Source: Utricularia gibba (Eukaryota; Streptophyta; Magnoliopsida; Lamiales; Lentibulariaceae). From it: a stretch of DNA of 64,000 bases. The notes beneath the pieces are model-generated. The model made no database searches, was not told the origin of the DNA, and was given only the letters and a program-made list of their open reading frames with translations. Positions within the stretch are counted from its first letter, which is position 1, and the number at the start of each line of letters is the position of its first letter. Position numbers and translations under genes: made by a program. Where the stretch lies: assembly GCA_002189035.1 (NCBI GenBank), contig CM007992.1, positions 496,001 to 560,000 on the forward strand, written 5' to 3'. Shown here in pieces: positions 1 to 12,228 of the stretch.

Positions 1-275
1 CCTAGAACCCCCGTCCGAGCGGGACAAATGCTTCCCCGCGAAATGACCCGCCGGTTCACGCCGCCGCCTAAACCCGGTTTTTGAATTTTAATTTTTAATT
101 TCTTTTATGAATTAAAAAACCCGGTTTTTTTTAAGTGTAATTAAAAAAAAATCCTAAGCAATCTCCTCAGTCAGCCACCAATATTTTCTGTGGCCTCCCT
201 TTTTTCTCCGTTTCTCATCATCTCAACACACGGCCACCCTTTCTTCGCCCCTCCCACACTCGCCACTCCTCTGCA

Positions 276-753
276 ATGGCGACTTCAGTTTCCCCTTCTC
301 CGTTTCTGGGTACCTGGGTGGGAGAAGACCAAGCCCTTTTCAATGCCAAGGCGGCCGCGGCCCAGCGGGTACCGTCGACGCGCCCTGTTCGAGGACGCCC
401 GATGATGAAGAATGTCAATGAAGGCAAAGGTATATTCGCTCCGGTAGTTGTTGCCACTCGCAATATCGTCGGGAAGAAGAGGTTCAATCAGCTCAGGGGA
501 AAAGCCATTGCTCTGCACTCCCAGGTAACAAAGTTTGGATTTTGATCGCGGTTGTTTCTGTTCAGTGAAGATTCTCTGTGAAATCATAAAGCAGCAAGTG
601 TATCATTCTGTTTTGAAAGATGTGGTCTGTGGTTGGTTTGGACTGTAGGTGATCACAGAGTTCTGTAAATCCATAGGAGCCGACTCCAAACAGAGACAAG
701 GGCTCATACGTTTGGCTAAGAAAAATGGAGAATGGTTGGGATTTCTTGCGTGA
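276..753 (+). CDS. PGR5: PGR5, chloroplast proton gradient regulation protein
   Basis: Small thylakoid-associated stromal protein needed for PGR5/PGRL1-dependent cyclic electron flow around photosystem I. Two exons: 276-524 (83 codons, phase 0) and 649-753, joined across a GT-AG intron, giving 117 residues. The first ~40 residues are a Ser/Ala/Arg-rich plastid transit peptide. The mature part is very close to PGR5 as I know it: PMMKNVNEGKG, then GKKRFNQLRGKAIALHSQ at the end of exon 1, then VITEFCKSIGAD and the C-terminal KKNGEWLGFLA in exon 2. The start is the first ATG after a pyrimidine-rich leader. Identification is by motif match; the only uncertainty is the exact transit-peptide cleavage point. 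Confidence 0.95.
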
Positions 754-2286
754 ATCATTTCATATGTTGGTTCAATACTTGTACTTGGAACCATTGTTGC
801 TGTATGTGAGATCCTCGTTAAGTATATTCATCTCTCTTCGCTTGATAGTATAGAGCTTGATACCCCCACCACGCCTTTGATTTTGTTCATGGGAACTGCA
901 TCAGCACACCATCCCGTGGCTCTTTTGTAACCTGCAAGACACCAAAAGGGAAAAAACTGATCGATATAGACAAGTAGAAACATATGTTAAAGAATGATGT
1001 GAGGTCCTAATGGAGCAGATGTGGTCTGGAGACATATGCCCGCATCTGTAACGAAAGACATCTCTGTCTCTTTATCAGACATGTAACTCTGCTGATACCA
1101 AATGTATAAAAGTAAGATGAGCACATGACTTATGTCTGAATCCAAATTCAAACAGAAATTCCAATAAAATCAAAAGCCCAGACTAAAGTTTCCAGCTTTA
1201 CGCTGCTTAATTTGGAAAAAAAAAAGATGAAACCTGACTCGATTGGTGTGGCTTTATTGTAATCCCAAACCTTAACTGGAATGTATGAACACCAGGAAGT
1301 TCACCATCCGAAGCAGAGGATGAAAGTTTAGGATTATGGATGTAGCTGATCATGGGAGGTGCAGAGAAGCAGGCATATAGATGCATCTGCACTACATTAC
1401 CAGCGGCGGGGAAGGACACCGTTCAGGAAAAAAGATGCATAAAAGAAAATCACGAGGATATCAGGGAATCAGATTCAGAATTTTCACCGAAGTCAGATAG
1501 TGTACACACAATTCATAAGCTGCCCAAGAAATCAGACACTCGACAGTCGGCACCGATAACTGCCGCCATGGGATGTCATACAAGGGGGAATCGGAAACCT
1601 GGCTTCTGTATGTCTATAATCTACATACAAGGGAAAGAGTACAATTACTAGGGTTTGAATTGGGGAAGAATTTCAGATTTGAGCCTGGTACAAGCATCCT
1701 AAGCCCGTATAAATGGAGAAAGAACATGAGTTCGCTGCTCCATGCCCATTCAAGGCCCGCATTTCCTGGCTTTAGATTTATGTTCTGAGCCGACCGACCG
1801 GCGCCCCACCTCTAAATCGGTCACCACCCACCGGCACCGGAGCGAATTTCGTCGAATCGGCTCCGGAGTCTGGGGGCTTAGCACCGCCGTATACGGCCGA
1901 AGACTTTGGCAAATGGTTGGCTGCCGGCTACCCCAACTACCAGAAGGTCGACGAAGAAGAAACTAATGAAGGCACCTTGAATTGCGAACATCGGATCATT
2001 TTCAAATCTGGTGAGTCAAGTGAAAAGTTGGAAAGGAAGCTGATGTATCTCTTCACCATTGCCCTACACTGATACACTATATGTACGGTAATTGGATTTA
2101 GTAAAAAGAGCCGTTGATCTCATAACGGCTAGTTCTGCCAAGTTTTTCATTTGTTTTTGTTTTTCAAGTGGAAGTCACTGATGCAGAGCATAGGGAAACA
2201 TTATGTTTCAAACACTTCTGTGCATGTAGTTTCTGAGTTACAGTAACACTATTGTAAAATGACTCCGATAGCAAAACATACATGTT
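754..2286. other. Unresolved region with two weak gene candidates
   Basis: No gene here is recognised. On the minus strand a spliced candidate runs from an ATG at 1386 to a good donor after 1234, then from an acceptor to a stop at 887-931 in matching phase. It would encode about 65 residues, beginning MHLYACFSAPPM and ending GVLMQFP. On the plus strand an open stretch before 2010 (containing TAEDFGKWLAAGYPNYQKV) ends in a strong donor, and an exon at 2169-2236 joins it in phase, but no start codon is visible. Either could be a lineage-specific small protein, a non-coding transcript or chance. Confidence 0.25.
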
Positions 2287-3957
2287 TCAACTCCAGTGAA
2301 GTTCAGCATTTTGGGAATGGATGACAGCCACAGCAATGGCAAAACACTGCAGATTTGATAATGTGGATTGGAAATGGATGCTATACAAGCTGTCTCGAAT
2401 GCTTTCCATCTTCAAAACTGGCGCATCTTGTCTCAAGCCCTGCAAAAACATTAGCATCGACCCATGTGAGGATCAGATGAGTAGATGATTTCCAGTTGAG
2501 ATGGATAAACAGATGAATGGATGAACCTGTGTGAAGAGATGAACTGGCTTGCATTTCCCTAGAGATGAATTTTCTGAGTTGCTCTGCTTTGGTTCGAGTA
2601 CTGTTAATAGGCAGCCGATGTCCCAGCCGCCGCAATCGCAGCCACCACCAGAGATCCATCGCTCGACCAGGCTTGAAGGGCCAGCAGATTTGGAATTAGA
2701 ATTCCCATGTAAACCGGCAGGAATCAGGACGTTCATGCTTGTTGAGCATACGCTGTTGTTTCTAGTGTTGTTTCCAGAAGGCTCAAGTGTTTCCAGTGAT
2801 GGATCATTTCTAGGTTTCTTGAGGAACTTCAGCCCCCATCCTCCATTCTCAGCAATCACAGGGCCAACGCAAGTTTCTCTAAGAACAATGGCTGCAATCT
2901 CATGGCTTGGAAGATCATTATTTTCAGCAGATAGAACAGAACTTTGATCTTCAGAATGGTCTGCAAAGCTGTTATCTTCCAAAAGAACACTCTTAAGAGA
3001 GGCTCTCGAAAGCGATCGCTGGTTCATTAAGTTCCCCGATCGGAATGCACTTCTCATCTTTCTTGTCAATCTGCTCTTATTGGAATTATGTGGGCTGATC
3101 TTCTCATTATGATCATCGCGTAAAGCATACAGAATGAACTTGGTCTCTCTGATTTGCTCCATACCTGAGCACAGTATGATTTCAGTAAACACTCGCATTG
3201 TGGCTATGGTTTCTCTCTTGGTGGCGCTCTCCTTTTTGCCTGCAAAGAAAGCGTACACACATTCCAATGCTTTATCATTCAAAGATTCCACCTTTGAAGC
3301 AGTTGCCGTATAAGCATCCCTCCTGCCTTCAGTTCTGAAAACATGATGAAGAACACCATCTCTCCATTTAGACTGCACTGTTCCGTGGATTGAGAAAACA
3401 GAAGAGCTGCGCAAGTCAATCCTCTCCTCCGGCGCAGCTATGGATTCATGGTCTCCGGCTTCCACCACCGTGGTTTCAGGTTCACCAGATAACAAGTATC
3501 TGAATTGGACCGGCGCACAGGTACTCAAGTCACCGGAACCAAACTGTTTAATCAATGGGCTCAAGATCTTCTGCATTCTCAGGCTATCTCCGATCATGAA
3601 GTCATCACCGGAAGCCGCCGGACTCCGGTCTAGGAATGAAGCCTTACCATATGCATCTGCTCTCGTGCCTTCCGACTCAAGTAGAAAAGCATGGACTTTA
3701 GACTGTTTCCAGCTCGATCTTCTAACTGCATGATCATGTATCAGTTCAAGGCATCGGATTGCATGCTTCTCGCCGGACGTTGGAATATGTTTCGGAATGC
3801 TACTCGGAAGTGAAAGCTCAACCCGACACGATGGGATCCGCCCTGATCTTAGCAACTCCAGTTTCTTCTCAGGATCCAAACCAGTTCTGCTTGCAAGCAC
3901 AAGATGGCGATGAGACAATGCTGCAGTTTCTTGTTTCCTTCCCTTGCTCATGTCCAT
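2287..3957 (-). CDS. DUF3527 domain protein
   Basis: Plant-specific protein of unknown function. Exon 1 is 3957-2527 (477 codons); exon 2 is 2439-2287 (51 codons with stop); the junction is phase 0 and GT-AG, giving 527 residues. The family signature is near residue 450 (SLVERWISGGGCDCGGWDIG), followed by the leucine/proline stretch and, in exon 2, the typical ending with LSNLQCFAIAVAVIHSQ. The N-terminal half is basic and Ser-rich with no membrane segment. The open frame of exon 1 runs past the donor into a non-conserved tail, so an unspliced call would give a wrong C-terminus. From memory, Arabidopsis has a DUF3527 gene (At2g33360) beside a CCT gene, as here. Biochemical role unknown. Confidence 0.88.
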
Positions 3958-6312
3958 ACCTTCAAGATCAACATCTGTATCACATTAAGAACCACTTCTG
4001 TGTACACGTTACTTGTTTGTTCTCAGAATTCCATCATCAACCAAACCTGTATGCAAACATAGCAATTTATTTGAAGGAAGTTGTGATGTTACAGCTGAGA
4101 TTCAGCCAAGCACAAGAGAAGAAGGATCAACAACATGACATGTCACATGGTGCTAAACACAATTGCAGGACCGCAGAGATAAATATGCTGCTATGAATTC
4201 ACAAATCGCTTTTCAATAGGCTGTCTGTCCCTTCAAATCGACAGGCCCTGATTCAGATTGATTTGCATAAGTAGATGGCTCCTGGAAAAAGCCACACCTC
4301 TACCCAAATTCAGAGCTTCGACAAGATAAATCAACGTAATCTGAATATGGGTTTTGAGGAGGCAGACAAAAAAACACGTTCTTGGATAAAGGTGAAAGCA
4401 AAGCTTCGATCTTGGTTCAAAGTCAAAAAGGGGAGATTGAGTACTGTCTATCTGATGAGGAAAAGCTAAAGTTTTTGAGACGCAACTGAAAAGTCCAAAA
4501 CCCAGTTGTTGATTCTCGAAGAGAAACAAGAAAAGAAAACGAAAAGCTGCAGATTCCCAGATAAACCAACAAAGACATTTGAGTACACATATTGACAAGA
4601 GACAGGAAGACTCCGAACACACTAACCCAGAGATGCTGAACAATGGCGTAAGCCACGTTTGTTTGCAAAAAATCAGCATGGTCGGCCCCCCAAATCACGA
4701 ACCCGCATCTTCAATGGAGAATCAAAGAATGGCATCCTCCACAGAAAGCGAAGCAGAGAAAAGAAAGCACAGTTGTTTTTGCACTGAAAGAGCTTTTTTG
4801 AAAAAAAAAAAAAAAACTGCAACGGCGGGGGGTGAGAGAGAAAGAGAGGGAGCACCGGTGAAATTAAGAGCTAGATTAGGATTAGGACATAGATGCGGTT
4901 AAACTAACGAATCAAGTTCAGACAAGAGGAGGCAACTAGGCCAATAGAGAAGCGCCGTTTGAAATGAAGAAGGAACCATTAACTGCAGTTTTTCAGACAT
5001 GTCACCCAGTCACAAACCTTTTTCCCCAATGCCTAATTAATTAAACCATTGTTTAATTGTGATATCAAATTAACAACAATAATAATATAATTTACAGTTT
5101 AATAACATTTTAAATGATGAAAAAAATCCATGAATCAATTGAATATTTTTCTTATTAAAAATATTAAATCACAAGTGGAGAAATCATTTTCAGAAGGAAA
5201 ATCAAAATAAGAATTTTGAAACTCTAACCGATCTATTCCAGAAGGATCAACTACTAATATTAAGCTCCATTCAACTAACGATAATTTATAATATATTCCC
5301 ATTAAACCAAATGAAATTGTTATAACTCATCTCCTCTCTATGTCATAATTAATCGTTACATAGAATATATATTGAATTTTGATTCATTTTTTACTTTAAA
5401 TTGTTTTATAAAATTTATAAAACAATTTTATCTTTGATAAAGTTGATGATGGGTGGATGTGATTGTACAACTAATTTATATTACATTAATAACGGAAAAG
5501 GAACCACCTGCTCCCCTGTCTTAAATACTCCATACCCCAGTGGTTAAGACAGGGTACATCCATCTATTAATGCCTGATTAAGATGCTAATTATTTCTTAA
5601 AGCTTTTTTAATTCAACATTAATTAGGAAGAATGCATTTATAACATTATGTATTTATTAATATAGTAAATAATAAGTGAGGATGAATGAATAAATACATA
5701 AATAAATACCATTTCAACGAATTGTAAAATTGATACTAAATCATATTAATTTTTCCATAAAAAGAAAAGTAGCCCATTGGGTTCGAGACCATGGCCCACC
5801 CAATCCTTTCTAGAATCGGCTAACAAGGCCCAATTTCACACATCCCAATGTTGGTTAAATGATTTCGAAGACGGTATTAAAATGATTAATTTAAATTTGA
5901 ATCGTTTCAAAATATAAAAAATAATTCACGATTTGATCGTTGTTCAACTATGCTTTAATGACAATTTTATGTCTTAAGAAAAATACAAAAAAATTTGTTT
6001 AAAAAAACGAATTATTCAATGGATTTATGTTTTTTTAGATTTAAAATACTGCTTCGAATTGATAATTAAAATTTAATAGATAGGAAAAAACTTAAATCTG
6101 AATCCACAAAAATGACATAATTTATGTGTTGTGTTGTGTTGTGTCTACCATGTCATGCCCTAGGGGTGTCTCGTCCCATATATATACTTCTACATACACA
6201 TAAGAGTACATTAGCTAGTCTCCAAAATCACACAAACACATATACCATGTGACCAATTTATTCAGCCCCTATCCATTTATCCCTGATGGGTCGGGTCGGG
6301 TCGGGTCGGATA
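3958..6312. other. Spacer between DUF3527 and CCT genes
   Basis: The part to about 4900 probably holds the 5' leader or promoter of the DUF3527 gene; it has a 16-17-base A tract near 4800 and only shadow ORFs. From about 5000 to 6200 the sequence is strongly AT-rich with no coding signal. Short tandem runs are present near 6122-6143 (TGTGT-type) and 6290-6309 (GGGTC units). I see no tRNA, transposon ends or long repeat. Confidence 0.6.
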
Positions 6313-8181
6313 TCAGATCCATGACTGAATTGGGTAGTTGCATTTGTAAGTAGGCACACCATTTATGTGTGCAAATATGTCTCTTGAATCCAAATGATCC
6401 TCTTCTTTCAATCCCATCTACAACACAATACAACCAAATTATCTTATTTTGAACCCGATTTAACCCATTAGTTATTCGGGTCTAAAATTCGTACACTCTT
6501 CTGAAAATAATTAAATTAAAAAATATATATTGATAAAAAAAAAAGTTATGTTGTGTGAATAAATATATATTTTTTTTGCATTCTTTTTGTGTGAATTAAA
6601 CCGTAAATCAATGATAATTTTGGGTTTGGTATTTGGATTTTGGAAGTGACAAAAGAAGACGTTTTTGGTGGTTACCTTTCGAGAATCTGAGAAGGAGTTG
6701 ATGCCTTCATCGGCATTATCTTCGTCGTGGTTGCACCTCGCTAGCTCCCCTAGTTCGTCGTTCTTCGTGAAGCGTCCTCGGACGCGGGGCCGACTGTCGG
6801 CGAGCGTTTTCCGGCAAGCGTACTGCATCCGGGTTTGGAGATTTTTATGTGAGAATGGAGAGGTTTCCAGGGTTTTAAGTAGGCGGGGGTGTTGTTTGTA
6901 CCTTGATTTTCTTGCTGAAGTTTCTCTCGTTTCTCTTCTTCAAGTATCTGTGGATCTTCCTTCTCCTTTCTTCTGCGGACAGCTTCCCTACTTTGAACGT
7001 TGGATCTTCCAGACTCGAGAGATCTGATCCCAGAAGGTTGCAGCTTGTTGCAGAGCCGTTTATCAGCTGCTGCTGCTGCTGTTGCTGCTGCCGTTCAGTG
7101 CTCAGACTCTGGTTTCATCACAGAGGAACGGATTTAGTTAGTGCAGAGGTGACGTGAAGCGGGTGGGTGCATCTGCAGTTTGGTTTAGACAAGTGTACCT
7201 GAATGTCGATGTCGTTTGGGCAATTGAAGATTCTTGGGAGGGTGGCGGGGTAAAAAAGGCCGCCATTGCCGCCTTGGAAATCAAGTTCTGGATGTGAAAA
7301 ATCAGTTCCCAGAAACAATCCGCCGCCGGGGAAAATTTCGGCTGTTTCGGGGGAAAAGGCAGGGGCAGAGACGGTGGCGGCGGCAAAGTAGGGGGGAATC
7401 ATGGGGTTCAAAAGGGAGCATTCCTCCGAGAGGGGTGGTGCCAGGCCGGGGGCTGCCAGACTGGGCCACTGCGATCCTGGAAACGAAGAGTTGATGAAAT
7501 TGTCCAGAGACGGCTGGTCTGGGAAAGGGGGAATCGTGAGCGCGTCGTGATTCCCTACGGAGCCGCCTGTGTTGAGGTAGCCGTTGCCCTCGCCGGCGAC
7601 GAAGTTCCGAGGAGACGAAGTGAAATCAATCGACGCCGAGATGTCGTTGTCAATCTGGTCGTCGTCGAATATCATCGACAAGCCCCCGCCACCCCCCTCC
7701 GCAGCGGTATTCATTTCTCCGTTGACGGCGGCCATGATTTGATCCGTGTAAGAAGACTGCTCCTCGTAGCAGCAGTTGGAACTCGACTCCACCTCCGAGC
7801 TCTGCAGCGTCTCCGGCAACCATTCCACGCCGCAGAAATCGAAGATTTCAGCCCCGGCGGCGGGGCTCGTCACATCCTTCCAGAAATAAATCAAATTCAG
7901 CAAATTCCAAAATCTGAAATCCGACATATTCCGATCGGCGGAGCACTGATTCAATACATGCAGAGCATATGGAATGTATTTATACTGCTCATCTTTTTCA
8001 CATGAGGAATCAAGTTGCCCAAACTTGCAATACAAGCTAAACCTAAATAAACACTTTCCCATTGGAGCAAACAAACAAATATCAAATTGGTGATTACGAT
8101 CGGAAGAATTTGATCCGTCGACGGCGAGGAATGCTGATCACCAGGAACAATTCGGTCCGGCGTCGGCGAGGCGTCTCCCAT
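6313..8181 (-). CDS. CCT-motif transcriptional regulator
   Basis: Nuclear CCT (CONSTANS/CO-like/TOC1) motif protein without B-box fingers. Five exons by phase and splice sites: 8181-8098, 7876-7199, 7108-6902, 6822-6676, 6417-6313, giving 406 residues. The N-terminal part has the family blocks AEIFDFCGVEWLPETLQ and DDDQIDNDISASIDF. A Gln run (8 Q) precedes the CCT motif, which starts RKIHRYLKKRNERNFSKKIK in exon 3 and continues YACRKTLADSRPRVRGRF in exon 4. The C-terminus is the typical DIFAHINGV...YPIQSWI. Exon 1 was chosen because its donor (CCGATC|gtaatc) joins exon 2 in phase 0; an alternative unspliced start at 7927 is less family-like. Probable role: CCT/NF-Y-type transcription regulation. 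Confidence 0.87.
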
Positions 8182-9610
8182 CTCCGTTCTCCGACCAAAT
8201 ACTTAGACGCCGATTACGAGGATCACGATTTTTCTCGTACGCGGGAGACGTTAATGTTCATGGGATGCTGCGGCAATGATCGACGTTAGCCAATCGGTTA
8301 AATACCCAGGGTCCGTATATCGGAGTCTTGGCGAGAATGGCGCTCCGCCGCAGGTTAATGTCTTCCAACGGAACGGAATCCGTACCGAACTCCTCGCCCT
8401 TTTGGTCGGTTCAGGTTTTACAGCGTCACCGCGGTAAAAATCACACCTCCCCGAATTTACAGTAAAAATAATAAAAAATTACCATAAGTATCGCTACTCA
8501 AACTTTTTAATAAAATAAAAAATACTCCTAAATTTACCCAGGTAGAGATAAGACGACGTGTCAAAGGACGATTGGTGGACTTCCACCCTTTTTATATTCT
8601 ACCTTTTTTGTGCATTAATCCGATGCTTCTTAATCAAAACCCTTTGCATTTATCATTGTCGTGGGATGCCTTCGAATTTGTTCCTGTTGCATGACTCTCG
8701 GCAAGTGCATGTAATTGTATCAAATGTTTAGAGATATATTTTTAATATTTTGATGCATTGAATTATGATTTTATAATTATATTCTATTATTTTGATAAAT
8801 ATAATTAAAAATTAATGAATCCGATGGAACCGTTTACAAAAGTATTCAACCTAGAACCATAACTACACGATTAAATAAGTTTAACCCGTTTTTAAAATAT
8901 TCGAATTATGGATAATTATACATGAAAAAGCGGGGGATTCCCAAACAATAATTTTTTGTTTAGTGACGTGTACATCTGGGAAAAGTGCTTTAAAAAGACC
9001 ATTTTTTTAAAAAAAAATAATAGCAAAAGGAGTGGATTAATGAGAATCCGAACAGTTCATATTCGGAGTGGCTGCGGCTACTTTTGTCAGTCAAAAAAGT
9101 AATAAAAAATGTGTAATTTAAATATTCATAACCCAGATATTTGTCACACTAGATATTTACATAAACACCGTTTTATACTAAAAATTGTATCATTAAAAAA
9201 TTCATTTATATTTAATAATAAAAAATGATTTTTTCAGAAATACAAGATGTTTCAAACTACAAAGTACGGGTATGAGTATGTCATCAGAACACAAAACATA
9301 CGTGTCAGTACTTTATAGGTTTCAAACAATCAATTATCTTCAAATTTATTTTTTATTTCAAAAGTTAGTATAGAGGAAAAGGTTTTATATAATAATTTAA
9401 TTAATAATATGTTTAAATAATTAATATTTAGATAAATATGTATGATATAATTTAAAGTGTATTTGATATATATGTTTTATAAATATGTATCTAAAATGCT
9501 TATGATAAAAAAATATGTAAATATTTTACAAATGATATTAATAATTTGAAGATTGATGTATAATTTAAAGAAATAAACAAATATATCAACCGATAAAAAA
9601 AATATATCAT
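8182..9610. other. AT-rich spacer, CCT gene promoter side
   Basis: The first ~250 bases upstream of the CCT gene (8182-8430) are GC-rich and likely hold its leader and core promoter. The rest is AT-rich with only short random ORFs and no repeat, RNA gene or transposon signature that I can recognise. The right end serves as the 3' flank of the PPR gene. Confidence 0.6.
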
Positions 9611-11572
9611 TCAGACATCGAGCTCCCAGTAAATCAGCTTCAAAGTGTGTGCTATAGTCTGGAAATCAGAATGTGTTCCATCTCCAGAAAGAAACACTTT
9701 CCACTGGCCACTGGATTCAATCCAACTACACCCAGGTTGCTTCTTGACACCTTGCTGTTTCATGCTACTCCACACTCTGTAAGCTTCTTCCTTCCTGCCT
9801 CTAGCAAGATACATCTCGGCAAGAATCATGTACACACCGGAGTTCCAAGGATTGAGCTCCAGGAGCTTCTTACCGGCGATCTCTGCTGTTGAGAGGTCGC
9901 CGTGTAGCCGGCTTGCGCCGAACATTGCTCCCCAGATGCTCTCACCAGCTTCTACCCCCTCCAGATTCATCTGGTTCAAGAGATCCATTGCCTCGTCTAA
10001 AAGCCCACGTCTCCCTAACAGATTCACCATGCATGTGTAGTGTTCGATTGTTGGCTTGATCCCGTACTCATTTCGCATGGAGTGGAAGCAAGACTTGCCC
10101 TTTTCTACGAAACCTGCGTGGCTGTATGCTGAAAGAACACCAACAAAAGTTATTGAGTTCGGCTTCACACCGGACAAGGTCATGCTTTCAAAGATGTCTA
10201 TGGCTTCTGCGCCATGGCCGTGGTGCGCGAGCCCGCATATGATAGAGTTCCAGGAGATGATATCAGGGGAAGCCATGGAAGTGAATTGGCTCAATGCAGA
10301 ATCCATGTCGCCACAGCGAGAGTACATACTGATCAATGCATTGGTAACCGGAGTAGTGCTGTTGATTCCCAGCTTCACTGATTCAGCATGCATTTGCTTT
10401 CCCAGGCTCAGGGATGGCATGTTTGAACATATTGTTAGAAAACTGGTAACTGTGGATTCATCAGGCGACAGGCCATTTTGCTTCATTCTGATCAGCAGTT
10501 TGACTCCATCTTCTCCGAGATCATGTTCTCCTAATCCAAATATTGCAGCATTCCAGGCAGCTGTATCAGGATCAGCCATGGAGTTGAAAACTTGAACAGC
10601 GCTTGATACCTCTCCAATCCTGAAGTACCCAACCATGATGTTAGTCCATGACACTGTGCAGCCATATGGCCTTTTCTCTAGCAGGGCATGCCCTTCTTTT
10701 ACCAAGCCATTCTTGATGCATTCTAATATGATCAACTTCCATAACTTCTTGAGTTTTTCTGGCATCTCATTGAAAAGCCTCACAGCATCATTGATTCTAC
10801 CATTTCTAGCGTATCCTTCCACCATTATACTCCATGAATTCAGATCCTTTTCAGGCATCCTCTGAAAGAAGCCCTCTGCAGTTTCCAGAACTTCACTTTG
10901 GACATAGCCCAGTAGCATCGCATTCCATGCTTGAACATCCTTCACGGGCATAGCATAAAAATGGTTGATTGCTTCAGATATCCGCCCAGAATCAAGATAT
11001 GCTTTAAGCATGATTGTCCAGGAAACTGTGTCTCTGTGCTTCATTTCCTTGAATAGCTCTTCAGCTCGGGCAAATTCTCTAAGCTTCACTAGTCCACCAA
11101 TAACTAAATTCCAAGAAACCAAGTCCTTCAAAGGCATGACACTGAACAGCCTCATTGCATCCTCAACCCGATCATTAGTGAAGTACCCGGAAAGCAAGGA
11201 ATTCCAGGTAACAACATCTCGAAATCTCATGCTCTGCAACACATCTTCGGCTCCTTCAACATCACCGCTCCGCATTAATCCAGCTATCATTGTATTACAG
11301 GTGAATGTATCACGGTGGAGCATCTGATTGTACAGAGATATAGCCTTCTCATTAAACCCATTCTCAAAATACCCTCTAATCATAGTGTTGTACGTAACAG
11401 TACCCTTGCTAGGCATTTCGTCGAACAGCTGCTCGGCTTCGTAAACAAGGCCGCATCTCATGAAATTAGAGATTTTTGAGTTGAAAGGCTTGATGTCCAG
11501 AAGCGTGGTGAACAGACGACGCTTCAAATGGAGCCCAGGAACTATCTTTGTAATTCTGAAGTGAACCGACAT
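9611..11572 (-). CDS. Pentatricopeptide repeat protein, PLS class with E domain
   Basis: Intronless 653-residue PPR protein, expected to bind organellar RNA site-specifically. It starts at ATG 11572, with a basic/hydrophobic N-terminus (residues 1-25) typical of mitochondrial or plastid targeting. From about residue 30 it is tiled by 31- to 36-residue motifs of the form 'VTYNTMIRGY...A..LF..M', including P, L and S variants. The end, GCSWIESSGQWKVFLSGD then LKLIYWELDV, is an E-type extension without a DYW deaminase domain. Such proteins usually act in C-to-U editing with a DYW partner, or in RNA processing. The frame is intact and single-exon, as usual for plant PPR genes. The RNA target cannot be deduced here. 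Confidence 0.93.
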   Translation of the reverse strand: MSVHFRITKIVPGLHLKRRLFTTLLDIKPFNSKISNFMRCGLVYEAEQLFDEMPSKGTVTYNTMIRGYFENGFNEKAISLYNQMLHRDTFTCNTMIAGLMRSGDVEGAEDVLQSMRFRDVVTWNSLLSGYFTNDRVEDAMRLFSVMPLKDLVSWNLVIGGLVKLREFARAEELFKEMKHRDTVSWTIMLKAYLDSGRISEAINHFYAMPVKDVQAWNAMLLGYVQSEVLETAEGFFQRMPEKDLNSWSIMVEGYARNGRINDAVRLFNEMPEKLKKLWKLIILECIKNGLVKEGHALLEKRPYGCTVSWTNIMVGYFRIGEVSSAVQVFNSMADPDTAAWNAAIFGLGEHDLGEDGVKLLIRMKQNGLSPDESTVTSFLTICSNMPSLSLGKQMHAESVKLGINSTTPVTNALISMYSRCGDMDSALSQFTSMASPDIISWNSIICGLAHHGHGAEAIDIFESMTLSGVKPNSITFVGVLSAYSHAGFVEKGKSCFHSMRNEYGIKPTIEHYTCMVNLLGRRGLLDEAMDLLNQMNLEGVEAGESIWGAMFGASRLHGDLSTAEIAGKKLLELNPWNSGVYMILAEMYLARGRKEEAYRVWSSMKQQGVKKQPGCSWIESSGQWKVFLSGDGTHSDFQTIAHTLKLIYWELDV

Positions 11573-12228
11573 TCTCCATAACCACGTCTCGAGACAGCCG
11601 GCTGGTATCCGGGAGAAGAAGAAGAATTTGGGTTAGACTGACACAATGGGAAAAAAGTGCACAGCCTGCTCCGTGACCAGCCCCATGTTCTCCTTTTGCT
11701 TGCCCAGCCGTTGCATTCTTAACAAAGTCCGAAAAGTCAAGATCAGATTTTTATTACAAGTTCAAGAGGAAATCCCCCACGGCTATTCATGGCCCCTTTT
11801 TGGATTCTCTTTGGCAACAAACGATTGAGAAAACCATTTGGGGTCTCGGAATGCCTTGCACATCTTCTGTTACTTGATCATACAAACTCATGTTCCATAT
11901 CTTAAGAGTTGATCGAAGGAAAGACATGAGAGCAGACAAATTATCTGCGCATACTTGAATCGCGTAGGGGCAGAACAAAACTAACCTCAGAAGTTGCCAA
12001 AGATCAGAATTTCTCATACGGAATCAAGAGGTTGCTGCACTACTTGACATTCTCCAGTTTCAAACATTAAGAAGATCTTTATTTCACACATTGAGATGAA
12101 CCCACAGAGATTCATGCTTAAGAAGCTACCAGTTTGGATGGAAACTGAACAAGCAGCATCATGTTCCAAAGCTCCGGATAGGCAAAAGAAAAGAAACAGT
12201 AGAAGGATTTCACCGGATGAAGTTCAGT
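11573..12228. other. Spacer between PPR and L30 genes
   Basis: About 650 bases holding the upstream side of the PPR gene and the 3' flank of the L30-type gene. ORFs in both directions are short, unlike known proteins and without splice support. I see nothing else in it. Confidence 0.6.

Noticed and set aside
5775-5792. GGGTTCGAGACC resembles a tRNA B box
   Set aside because: No A box, anticodon arm or acceptor stem in the preceding 80 bases, which are AT-rich.
7234-8005. Plus-strand ORFs of 86 and 152 codons
   Set aside because: Antisense to CCT exon 2, which has conserved family blocks in the other direction.
10056-10595. 179-codon plus-strand ORF
   Set aside because: Antisense of the intact PPR gene; no similarity to known proteins.
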